Notes under the pieces: generated by a model
What the model saw: only the letters and a program-made list of their open reading frames with translations
Told to the model about the DNA's origin: nothing
Databases searched by the model: none
In this document: one piece after another, positions 9,042 to 16,197 of the stretch
Numbering within the stretch: position 1 is the stretch's first letter
Layout: each line of letters starts with the position of its first letter
Assembly: GCA_934655935.1 (NCBI GenBank)
Contig: CAKUHJ010000011.1
Coordinates: 1 to 23,783, forward strand
Length of the DNA: 23,783 bases
Direction of reading: 5' to 3'
From: an uncultured Oscillospiraceae bacterium
GTDB lineage: Bacteria > Bacillota > Clostridia > Oscillospirales > Oscillospiraceae
Made by a program: the position numbers and the translations under genes

Positions 9042-10925
9042 CTATACGCAATCTATTTTGTCGGATTCCGGTCTGCGGCTGCGCACCGCGTAAAATACCA
9101 CGCTCATCGGCGGCACACGGAAGCTTCCGCCCCAGCCGCCGTCCTTCTGCTTTTTCGCCTGTACGGTCTCCGGCCGGAAGCCGTAGCCGCCGAAGCGGTC
9201 CTCGTCGGTGTTCAGAAGCGGCACATACCATCCGCCCTTCGGCAGGGGCAGGAAATAGTCCTCCCGCAGCACCGGGCAGAAATTGCATACGACGGCAAGG
9301 CGCCTTCCCCTGCGGTCGGTCCGCGTAAAGGCAATCACCGAGCGGTCGCGGTCGTCGCAGCTGAGCCAGGAAAAGCCGTCCCAGTCCTGGTCGTTTTCCC
9401 AGAGCGGGCGGTTCTTCCGGTAGAATTCGTTCAGCGTCCGGACAAAGTCCTGCGTTTTGCGGTGCTGCTCATAGTCCAGCAGCAGCCAGTCCAGCCCGCT
9501 CTGATAGCTCCACTCGATGAACTGCGCAAATTCGCTGCCCATAAAGCTGAGCTTCTTGCCCGGGTGGGCCATCTGATAGGCCAGCAGCACCCGGAGGTTG
9601 CAGAACTTGTCCTTGTAGTCGCCCGGCATTTTTTCAATCAGCGAGCGCTTGCCGTGCACGACCTCGTCATGGCTCAGCGGCAGAATGAAGTTTTCAGAGT
9701 AGGCGTAGGTCATGGAGAAGGTCAGCGCATTATGGTCGCCCTTGCGGTACAGCGGGTCCGTCTGCATATACCGGAGCATATCGTTCATCCAGCCCATGTT
9801 CCACTTGAAAAGAAAGCCCAGTCCCCCGTCGTAGCCGGGGCGGGTAATGAGCGGAAAGGCCGTGGATTCCTCCGCAATCATCAGCGCGCGCGGGTTTACG
9901 CGGAACGCAGCCTCGTTGAGCGCGCGCAAAAAGGCGATGGCCTCCAGATTTTCCCGGCCTCCGAACCGATTGGGCCGGTAATTCGGGCGGTTATAATCCA
10001 GATACAGCATGGACGCCACCGCGTCGACGCGGATGCCGTCGACGTGGAAATACTCCAGCCAATAGCAGGCGTTGGAGACCAGAAAGCTGCGGACCTCCGC
10101 CTTGCCGTAGTCATAAATGCGCGTGGTCCAGTCCGGATGCTCGTTCATCATGGGGTCCGAGAGCTCATAGCAGCAGGTGCCGTCAAACTCGTAAAGCCCG
10201 TTCGCATCCTTCGGAAAGTGCGCGGGCACCCAGTCCAGAATCACGCCGAGTCCCGCCCGGTGGCAGTCGTCCACAAAGCGCATCAGCTGCGCCGGAGCGC
10301 CGTAGCGATGCGTCGGCGCGTAATAGCACGTCACCTGATAGCCCCAGGAGGGGTCGTAGGGATACTCCATCAGCGGCAGAAGCTCAATGTGCGTATAGCC
10401 CATCTGCCTGACGTAGGGAATCAGCTCCTGCGCCAGCTCCTCATAGGAAAGGCAGCTGCCGTCCGCGTGCCGGCGCCAGGAGCCGGCATGTACCTCATAG
10501 ATATTCAGGGGCCTTCTGAGCGGGTCCTCCGCGAGGCGTTTTTTCCGGTACGCCGCATCATGCCAGACAAAGCCGTCCGGCGGGTCGATGACGCTGGCCG
10601 TGTCCGGCAGCGGCGCGCAGCGGTTGCCGTAGGGGTCCGTCTTATAGACGCTTCTGCCGTCTGGCCCCGTCACATAATACTGGTAGCGCTGCAGACGCCG
10701 GGGATAGGGCGAAAACGCCTCCCATACGCCGTTTTCCAGGCGCTGCATAGGAAGATCGTCCACATTCCAGAAGTTGAAGTCCCCCACGACGCTCACCCGC
10801 TGCGCCCGCGGCGCCCACACCCGGAACACAAAGCCCTCCGTCTGTGCGTGGCAGCCCAGGAAGCGAAATGCGTCGGCACGGACGTCCGTATGAAAATCGG
10901 AAAGAAACTGTGCAAGAGCCTCCAT
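9042..10925 (-). CDS. glgB: 1,4-alpha-glucan branching enzyme
   Basis: GlgB (GH13, CBM48) cuts alpha-1,4 chains and re-attaches them through alpha-1,6 bonds. From the ATG at 10925 the product is 627 residues, the usual length. The CBM48-type N-terminal domain includes FRVWAPRAQRVSVVGDFN (about 34-51). The catalytic barrel has HIELLPLMEYP, DWVPAHFP (231-238), nucleophile Asp301 in GIRVDAVASM, the acid/base Glu in IAEES (352), and Asp420 in PLSHDEVVHGK. An in-frame ATG at 11045 would add 40 unrelated residues, would lie inside the promoter and has no ribosome site, so it was rejected. It is the first gene of the glycogen operon, preceded by a roughly 100-base structured leader. Confidence 0.96.
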   Translation of the reverse strand: MEALAQFLSDFHTDVRADAFRFLGCHAQTEGFVFRVWAPRAQRVSVVGDFNFWNVDDLPMQRLENGVWEAFSPYPRRLQRYQYYVTGPDGRSVYKTDPYGNRCAPLPDTASVIDPPDGFVWHDAAYRKKRLAEDPLRRPLNIYEVHAGSWRRHADGSCLSYEELAQELIPYVRQMGYTHIELLPLMEYPYDPSWGYQVTCYYAPTHRYGAPAQLMRFVDDCHRAGLGVILDWVPAHFPKDANGLYEFDGTCCYELSDPMMNEHPDWTTRIYDYGKAEVRSFLVSNACYWLEYFHVDGIRVDAVASMLYLDYNRPNYRPNRFGGRENLEAIAFLRALNEAAFRVNPRALMIAEESTAFPLITRPGYDGGLGFLFKWNMGWMNDMLRYMQTDPLYRKGDHNALTFSMTYAYSENFILPLSHDEVVHGKRSLIEKMPGDYKDKFCNLRVLLAYQMAHPGKKLSFMGSEFAQFIEWSYQSGLDWLLLDYEQHRKTQDFVRTLNEFYRKNRPLWENDQDWDGFSWLSCDDRDRSVIAFTRTDRRGRRLAVVCNFCPVLREDYFLPLPKGGWYVPLLNTDEDRFGGYGFRPETVQAKKQKDGGWGGSFRVPPMSVVFYAVRSRRPESDKIDCV

Positions 10926-10932
10926 GAAAACG

Positions 10933-10937
10933 CCTCC
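10933..10937 (-). promoter_or_regulatory. Ribosome binding site of glgB
   Basis: GGAGG (minus strand) lies 7 bases before the ATG at 10925 and fixes the glgB start there rather than at the upstream in-frame ATG. Confidence 0.85.
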
Positions 10938-10950
10938 ATAATAACATAAG

Positions 10951-10982
10951 CAGCCGGTCTCCGCATATCTGGAGATCGGCTG
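10951..10982 (-). promoter_or_regulatory. Strong hairpin in the glgB leader
   Basis: A 12-bp stem (one G-U pair) has arms at 10951-10962 and 10971-10982 and an 8-base loop, ending 13 bases before the glgB ribosome site. There is no T run after it, so it is not a simple terminator. An alternative small hairpin just upstream on the RNA (CGGC-TTCA-GCCG) would use part of the same arm, so two exclusive folds are possible. I recognise no known riboswitch class. Confidence 0.55.
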
Positions 10983-11035
10983 AAGCCGCCGGACGATGAC
11001 CGCAGGCCGTCCCAAGGGCAGATGTATCTGCTCTG

Positions 11036-11064
11036 ATTGTAACACACCTGCCGTTCCAGCGCAA
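11036..11064 (-). promoter_or_regulatory. Promoter of the glycogen operon
   Basis: On the minus strand TTGCGC (11059-11064) is followed after exactly 17 bases by TACAAT (11036-11041), a good housekeeping sigma-type promoter. The predicted start near 11029 gives a leader of about 105 bases before glgB. The -35 box directly follows the terminator of the upstream operon, so glgB should have its own transcript. Confidence 0.65.
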
Positions 11065-11065
11065 G

Positions 11066-11131
11066 AAAAATCCCGGTAAAATTCGCACCCCGAACACAGC
11101 CGGGATGCGCCGCTTTCAGCGGCGCGTCCCG
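11066..11131 (-). terminator. Terminator of the RACo-ABC operon
   Basis: On the minus strand, 10 bases after the ABC gene's stop codon, a 13-bp stem (arms 11101-11113 and 11119-11131, one G-U pair, 5-base loop) is followed by a second hairpin, ATCCCGG/CCGGGAT (11100-11106 with 11070-11076), ending in a T run (11066-11070). The second hairpin is the better terminator. The two stems share bases 11101-11106 and cannot both form fully. The first hairpin could also stop plus-strand transcripts, since TTTTTT follows at 11137. Confidence 0.7.
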
Positions 11132-11140
11132 CGCGGTTTT

Positions 11141-12883
11141 TTATGCTTCAAACTGGCTGTGATAGAGCTTCGCGTAAAAGCCGTTCTGCGCCAGAAGCTC
11201 GTCGTGCTTTCCCTGCTCGATGATATGCCCGTCCTTCATCACGAGAATCACATCCACCTCGCGGATGGTCGAAAGCCGGTGGGCGACGATAAAGCTCGTC
11301 CGGCCCTGCATGAGCTTTGCAAAGGCCGACTGAATCTTCTGCTCCGTGCGGGTATCGATGGAGCTTGTCGCCTCGTCGAGAATCAGCATCGGCGGCAGGC
11401 AGAGCATAATCCGCGCAATGCACAGCAGCTGCCGCTGCCCCGCCGAAAGGCTTCCCCCGCCGTCGGAGACCTGCGTGTCATAGCCCTGCGGGAGCCTGCG
11501 GATAAACGAATCCGCGTGCGCGGCCTTCGCCGCAAGCTCGATCTCGGAAAACGGCGCGTCCGGCCTGGCCAGCGCGATATTCTCGCGGACGGTGCCGGTC
11601 TTGAGCCAGGTATCCTGCAGCACCATGCCATAGCTGCGGCGCAGACTCTCGCGCTTCAGCTTCCGGATATCCTGTCCCTCCAGCAAAATTGCGCCGCCGC
11701 ACACATCGTAAAAGCGCATCAGAAGGTTGATGAGCGTCGTCTTGCCGCAGCCCGTCGGGCCGACAATCGCCACGCGCTGGCCGGGGCTGACCTGCAGCTG
11801 CAGGCCCTCAATGAGCGGCTTTTCCGGCTCGTAGCGGAAGCTGACGTCCCGGAGCGTCAGCTGGCCCCGGACGTTCTGAAGCACTGCGGTGTCCGGCGCG
11901 TCCGGCGTTTCGTCCTCCGCGTCCAACAGCTCAAATACCCGCCCCGCGCACGCAAGCGCATTCTGAAGCTCGGTGATGACGCCCGTAATTTCATTGAAGG
12001 GCTTGGAATACTGATTCGCATAGCTCAGAAGGCTCGTGAGGCTGCCGACCGTAATCGCTCCCGAAACCGCGCTGAACGCGCCCGCCAGACCCACGCAGGC
12101 GTAAATCACGCTGTAAATAAAGCGGGTGGTCGGATTGGTCAGCGAGGAGAAGAACGTCGCCCGGACCGAGGCCGCCTCCAGCTTCCGGTTGACGCGTTCA
12201 AACGCCTCCATCCGGGAAGCCTCCTGCGAGAACGCCTGCACCACGCGCGCGCCGGCAATGCTTTCTGTCAGCTCTGCCGTCTGCTCGCCCTTGGCCTGCG
12301 ACTGGAGCTTGAACATGGAGTAGGTTCTGCCGGCGATGAACTTTGCCACCAGCAGGGACATCGGCGTCAGCAGCACCACCAGAAGCGCAATTTTCCAGTT
12401 GAGCCACAGCATGAACCCGAGCGTGCCCACAATGGTCAGAACGCCGGTAAAAAGCTGGTTCGCCCCCAGAATCAGGCCGTCAGAGAGCTGGTCGATATCT
12501 GCGATCATCCGGCTGAGCAGGTCTCCGGCCGGATGGCTGTCCAGGTAGGAAAGCGGAAGTCTCTGGAGCTTGGAAAACGCCTCGCGCCGCAGCGTGCAGC
12601 TCACGCCGAAGCACACCCGGTTTCCAAGCGCCTGCATACACCACTGGGCCAGCGCGCACACAGCGGCAATCAGCGCGATGCGCACGCCGCAGCGCGCAAC
12701 CAGCGCCGCATCCACCTGTCCGGCCCCGACCATGCGGTCAATCGCCCGGCCGACCAGAATCGGAATATAAAGCGAGCCCGCCACATAAACCGCCGCCAGA
12801 AGCGTCATCAGCACCAGCTTTCCGCTCTGCGGCCGCAGCCACCCCAGCACGCGCCGGAGCGTTTGGGAGGAGGTATGTTTCAT
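11141..12883 (-). CDS. ABC exporter half-transporter with canonical ATPase site
   Basis: A 580-residue type IV (multidrug/lipid exporter-like) ABC half-transporter with an N-terminal membrane domain (hydrophobic segments at about 22-45, 66-85, 140-180 and 255-285) and a C-terminal nucleotide-binding domain. Walker A is GPTGCGKT (375-382), the signature is LSAGQ (479-483), Walker B has Asp503 with catalytic Glu504 (ILDEATSS), and the switch His is 535. Its ATG overlaps the stop of the preceding ABC gene (ATGA), and that partner has a degenerate site, so the two almost certainly form one heterodimeric pump. The substrate cannot be inferred from sequence. It is the last gene of the RACo operon. 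Confidence 0.92.
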   Translation of the reverse strand: MKHTSSQTLRRVLGWLRPQSGKLVLMTLLAAVYVAGSLYIPILVGRAIDRMVGAGQVDAALVARCGVRIALIAAVCALAQWCMQALGNRVCFGVSCTLRREAFSKLQRLPLSYLDSHPAGDLLSRMIADIDQLSDGLILGANQLFTGVLTIVGTLGFMLWLNWKIALLVVLLTPMSLLVAKFIAGRTYSMFKLQSQAKGEQTAELTESIAGARVVQAFSQEASRMEAFERVNRKLEAASVRATFFSSLTNPTTRFIYSVIYACVGLAGAFSAVSGAITVGSLTSLLSYANQYSKPFNEITGVITELQNALACAGRVFELLDAEDETPDAPDTAVLQNVRGQLTLRDVSFRYEPEKPLIEGLQLQVSPGQRVAIVGPTGCGKTTLINLLMRFYDVCGGAILLEGQDIRKLKRESLRRSYGMVLQDTWLKTGTVRENIALARPDAPFSEIELAAKAAHADSFIRRLPQGYDTQVSDGGGSLSAGQRQLLCIARIMLCLPPMLILDEATSSIDTRTEQKIQSAFAKLMQGRTSFIVAHRLSTIREVDVILVMKDGHIIEQGKHDELLAQNGFYAKLYHSQFEA

Positions 12884-14610
12884 TGTGCCGCCTCCTCTTT
12901 TTTATACTGAGATTCGTGGATTTCCCGGTAGACCGGGCAGGTTTCCAGGAGCGTCTCGTGCGTGCCGAGGCCGGCGCATCTTCCGTCCTCCAGCACCAGA
13001 ATCTGATCCGCGTGGCGGATCGACGCCGTGCGCTGCGAGACAATGATCGCCCCCGGCTTCCACGCAAGCGTCCGCAGCGCCTTCCGCAGCGCCGCGTCCG
13101 TCGCATAGTCCAGCGCGGAGGCGCTGTCGTCCAGGATCAGAAGCGCTGGCTTTCTGACAAGCGCCCGCGCAATGCAGAGCCGCTGCCGCTGGCCGCCGGA
13201 GAAATTCCGGCCTCCGGCCTCAACCGCGGCCTCCAGGCCATCCGGCTTCGAGGCAATCACGTCGCGGGCCTGCGCCGCGTCAAGCGCCTGCGCAAGCGTC
13301 TGCTCCGACGCCTCCCTGTTGCCCCAGAGAAGATTTTCCCGGATGCTGCCGGTGAACAGAAGCGATTTCTGCGGCACGAGGCCAATCTGCGCCCGGAGCG
13401 AGGCCAGCGTCTGCGCCCGGACGTCGCAGCCGGCAAACAGCACCTGCCCCTCCGAGGCGTCATAAAAGCGGGCGATCAGATTGATCAGCGTCGTCTTTCC
13501 GGAGCCCGTGCCGCCGATCACGCCAAGCGTCTGCCCGGCCTGCAGCGAAAAGCTGATATCCTGCAGCGCCGCGCCCAGCGCGCCGGGATAGCGGAAGCTG
13601 ACATGCTCAAAGCGCACCAGCTCCTGCGCCTGCGCCGCACAGACGCGCTTCTGCCCGTCCGTCAGGCCGGGCTGAATGGAAAGCATCTGCGAAACGCGGT
13701 CCGCGCAGGCAAGCGCCCGCGTGATGTTCAGAATGAGATTTGCAAATTTGATCAGCTCTACCAGAATCTGCGACATGTAGTTGTAGAGCGCGACAACCTG
13801 CCCCTGGGTCAGCGCGCCGAACTCCACGCGCACTGCGCCCGTACGCAGCACCGCGACAATGGCAAGGTTGATGATCACATAGGTCGCGGGATTCAGCAGC
13901 GCAGAAATCCGCCCCACACGCAGCTGCGCGTCCAGCAGCTCCTGCGTGCGCGCCCGGAAATCATCCTCCTCCCGGTCCTGCATGCAGAACGCGCGTACCA
14001 CGCGTACGCCGGAAAGATTTTCCCGGGAGGCGTCCATCACCCGGTCCAGCTTTTTCTGTGAGCTGCGGTACATCGGAATGCTCGAGAGCATAATGGCAAA
14101 TACAACCGCAAACAGAATCGGAATCGCCACGGCAAACGGAACCGCCGCCTTCACATCCACGGTAAAGGCCATCACCATCGCGCCGAACACCACAAAGGGC
14201 GAGCGCAGCAGCAGCCGCAGCGTCAGGTTCAGGCCAGTCTGCACCTGGTTCATGTCGCTTGTCATGCGCGTGATGAGCGTCGCAGCACCCATGACGTCAT
14301 ATTCCGCATAGGAAAGGCGCATGATATGCCCGAAGAGCGCCTGGCGCACATCCGCCGCAAAGCCGGAGGCCGCGCGGGCGGAAAAATACTGCGCAAGCGT
14401 GGTAAAGCCCAGACCTGCAAGACCCAGGAGCACCAGCAGCAGGCAGTTTTTCAGAATAAAGGCCGTATCGCCGGCCGGGATTCCCCGGTCGATGATGCGC
14501 GTCATTACCAGCGGCACAAAGAGCTCCGCGCACGCCTCCAGCATCTTAAAAAGCGGCGCAAGCACACACTGCAGCCGGTACGGCCTCAGATAAGGCAGGA
14601 GCTTCTTCAT
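12880..14610 (-). CDS. ABC exporter half-transporter with degenerate ATPase site
   Basis: A 576-residue ABC half-transporter: membrane domain to about residue 310, then the nucleotide-binding domain with Walker A GGTGSGKT (366-373), signature FSGGQ (470-474) and Walker B ILDDSASALD. The catalytic Glu is replaced by Asp495 and the switch His by Gln526 (VSQRTAS). This pattern is known from the non-catalytic halves of heterodimeric exporters of the TM287/288 type. Its canonical FSGGQ would complete the active site of the following gene, while its own Walker motifs face the altered LSAGQ of the partner. The ATG overlaps the stop of the trigger-factor-like gene (ATGA), tying the pump to the upstream genes by translation. 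Confidence 0.92.
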   Translation of the reverse strand: MKKLLPYLRPYRLQCVLAPLFKMLEACAELFVPLVMTRIIDRGIPAGDTAFILKNCLLLVLLGLAGLGFTTLAQYFSARAASGFAADVRQALFGHIMRLSYAEYDVMGAATLITRMTSDMNQVQTGLNLTLRLLLRSPFVVFGAMVMAFTVDVKAAVPFAVAIPILFAVVFAIMLSSIPMYRSSQKKLDRVMDASRENLSGVRVVRAFCMQDREEDDFRARTQELLDAQLRVGRISALLNPATYVIINLAIVAVLRTGAVRVEFGALTQGQVVALYNYMSQILVELIKFANLILNITRALACADRVSQMLSIQPGLTDGQKRVCAAQAQELVRFEHVSFRYPGALGAALQDISFSLQAGQTLGVIGGTGSGKTTLINLIARFYDASEGQVLFAGCDVRAQTLASLRAQIGLVPQKSLLFTGSIRENLLWGNREASEQTLAQALDAAQARDVIASKPDGLEAAVEAGGRNFSGGQRQRLCIARALVRKPALLILDDSASALDYATDAALRKALRTLAWKPGAIIVSQRTASIRHADQILVLEDGRCAGLGTHETLLETCPVYREIHESQYKKEEAAQ

Positions 14611-15566
14611 ACACCCGGCGCCTTTGTCTCGGTAATCTCAGCCGTCTGGCGCAGAAGCTCTGCAACCTTTGCTCGCAGGATGGAATGCGTGACCGCCGCG
14701 CGGAACGTATCGTCCAGATACGGCCGAAGTTCCTCCATGCTCATGTGGTTCATCCGGCAGATTTCCGCATAGGCGTCCGCCAGTTCCTTTTCCTCCGCCG
14801 TCATCCCCTCAAGCCGGGCTACCGTCTCCACCAGCCTTTTCACGCGGACGGCCTCCTCTGCGTCGGCCCGCGCGTCCACGCGGAGCTGCTCCGGCGTGGA
14901 CTTGGTAAACTCGCAGTAGCTCTCCAGCGTCAGCCCGCGCTGGGCAAGCTGCGCCTTGAGCGTATCCAGCTGCTCGTCCACAGCCTTTTCCAGCTCCTCC
15001 GGCGTCGGGGTGTAGGAAACCGTCGCCGCGGCCTGACTCAGAAGCTTCTCCCGCAGCTCCAGCTCCGCACGGTGGAGATAGTATTCCTCCATGCTCTGGC
15101 GCACCTTCTGCCGCATCTGGTCAAGGGTTTCGCACTGGCCGACCTCCTTTGCGAACGTATCGTCCAGCTCATAGGCTGTGCGCGTCCGGATTTCAGAGAT
15201 GTGGCAGCGGAACTCCGCCGCCTTTCCCGCAAGCTCCGGCGCATGGTACTGCGCAGGGAAGGTTACGTGAACTGTGACGTCGCTTCCGGCCTCCGCACCG
15301 ACAAGCTGCTCCTCAAAGCCGGGGATGAAGGTATGGCTGCCGAGCGTCAGCGTCTGATTCTCCGCCGTGCCGCCCGGGAACTGCACGCCCTCGCAGAAGC
15401 CCGCGTAGAAAAGCGCCAGTTCGTCTCCAAGCTGCGCAGGACGGCCTGTCACAACGGTAATTCTGGGGTTCTGCTGCTGCAGACGGAGCATCTGCCGGTC
15501 AAGCTCGGCGTCGGTCACATCTACATGCTCCAGCGTGGCCTTAAGGCCGCGATATTGAAGTTCCAT
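14607..15566 (-). CDS. Trigger-factor-like chaperone lacking the ribosome-binding domain
   Basis: This 319-residue product resembles the second and third parts of trigger factor (usually about 430 residues). The FKBP-like peptidyl-prolyl isomerase domain covers about 35-127, with GDELALFYAGF (47-57), LGSHTFIPGFEEQLVGAEAG and VTFPAQYHAPELAGK. A helical chaperone domain covers about 130-310. The N-terminal domain that docks on ribosomal protein L23, with its GFRxGxxP motif, is absent. The gene starts at the domain junction with its own AAGGAG site 7 bases before the ATG, and no trigger-factor-like sequence precedes it. It is therefore a compact paralogue, not a broken gene. It lies 12 bases after the DUF3786 gene and overlaps the ABC gene. 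A dedicated assembly or storage chaperone is a reasonable inference, but its client is unknown. Confidence 0.85.
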   Translation of the reverse strand: MELQYRGLKATLEHVDVTDAELDRQMLRLQQQNPRITVVTGRPAQLGDELALFYAGFCEGVQFPGGTAENQTLTLGSHTFIPGFEEQLVGAEAGSDVTVHVTFPAQYHAPELAGKAAEFRCHISEIRTRTAYELDDTFAKEVGQCETLDQMRQKVRQSMEEYYLHRAELELREKLLSQAAATVSYTPTPEELEKAVDEQLDTLKAQLAQRGLTLESYCEFTKSTPEQLRVDARADAEEAVRVKRLVETVARLEGMTAEEKELADAYAEICRMNHMSMEELRPYLDDTFRAAVTHSILRAKVAELLRQTAEITETKAPGV

Positions 15567-15578
15567 ATGATTCTCCTT

Positions 15579-16193
15579 TTACATGTGCGCTTTCAGGGCA
15601 GAAATCAGAAGGTCCCCGGCCACGACGCGATCCTCGGCCGCAAAGCCGGTTTCAAAGTTGTCCGAATACAGCACCTGCGCGCTGGGCGGGAATTCCTCGT
15701 CCCCGGCGTAAACCATGATCTGCATCCGGTAGCCCGGCAGCAGCTCCAGCTCGTATCCGGCGTCGCCGTGCGGAAGCTTCCCGCCGTGAAGCGCCTGGCA
15801 GGCGTCCGAAAATTTCTGTACCCTCGTTCCGAAGGTGAACGCCGCGCGCGTCAGGACCCGCCCGGTGTAGGGCCCGATGTACATCTCTCCCCAGGGCATT
15901 TCCCGGAAGGTCTTGTACTGCGTGCTGCGCGCCGCCTTTCTGCCCTCCAGCAAAAAGCGCAGCAGAAAGGTCTGCGCCGGAAGGCTCTTCAATGCGAACG
16001 CATCCGGCGTGTCGGCTGTGATGGCATACTGCGGCCAGGCAAGCTGATAGCGCGTATCCAGCAGCGTCAGCGCAAAGCGCCCGTTCTCAAACGGCACGCC
16101 GCAGCGCGCGCTGGCCTCCTCCGGCGAAAGCGCGCGGAATTTTTCCTCATAGTGCGCAAACGGCACCTCTTCCTTGTTGTTCTGCAGCTGCAT
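15579..16193 (-). CDS. DUF3786 domain protein
   Basis: This 204-residue protein matches my memory of the DUF3786 family, found mainly in anaerobes and without an assigned reaction. Recognisable features are the N-terminal region with an HYEEKF / EEASARCGVPF pattern (14-36), a central FREMPWGEMYIGPY (96-109), and the C-terminal hallmark YELELLPGYRMQIMVYAGDEEFPP (147-170, with GDEEFPP at 164-170). No signal peptide, membrane segment or cysteine cluster is present. The ATG at 16193 was chosen because a GGAG site in the last codons of the RACo gene precedes it by 7 bases. A longer in-frame start at 16262 would overlap RACo and add unrelated sequence. Only 4 bases separate it from the RACo stop, so it probably works with RACo or the corrinoid/ACS proteins. 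Confidence 0.8.
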   Translation of the reverse strand: MQLQNNKEEVPFAHYEEKFRALSPEEASARCGVPFENGRFALTLLDTRYQLAWPQYAITADTPDAFALKSLPAQTFLLRFLLEGRKAARSTQYKTFREMPWGEMYIGPYTGRVLTRAAFTFGTRVQKFSDACQALHGGKLPHGDAGYELELLPGYRMQIMVYAGDEEFPPSAQVLYSDNFETGFAAEDRVVAGDLLISALKAHM

Positions 16194-16197
16194 TTGC

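Noticed and set aside
9031..9053. Short direct repeat of TATACGCAA(A)TC at the glgB-glgC junction.
   Set aside because: Only two imperfect copies of about 11 bases; it overlaps the end of glgB and the upstream part of the glgC leader, and is probably chance.
10926..11045. A 40-residue N-terminal extension of GlgB from an ATG at 11045.
   Set aside because: It lies upstream of the predicted transcription start, overlaps the promoter and does not resemble GlgB.
12880..14610. Loss of the catalytic Glu and His in one ABC half read as gene decay.
   Set aside because: The pattern is the normal degenerate site of heterodimeric exporters, the partner is intact, and the frame is full length.
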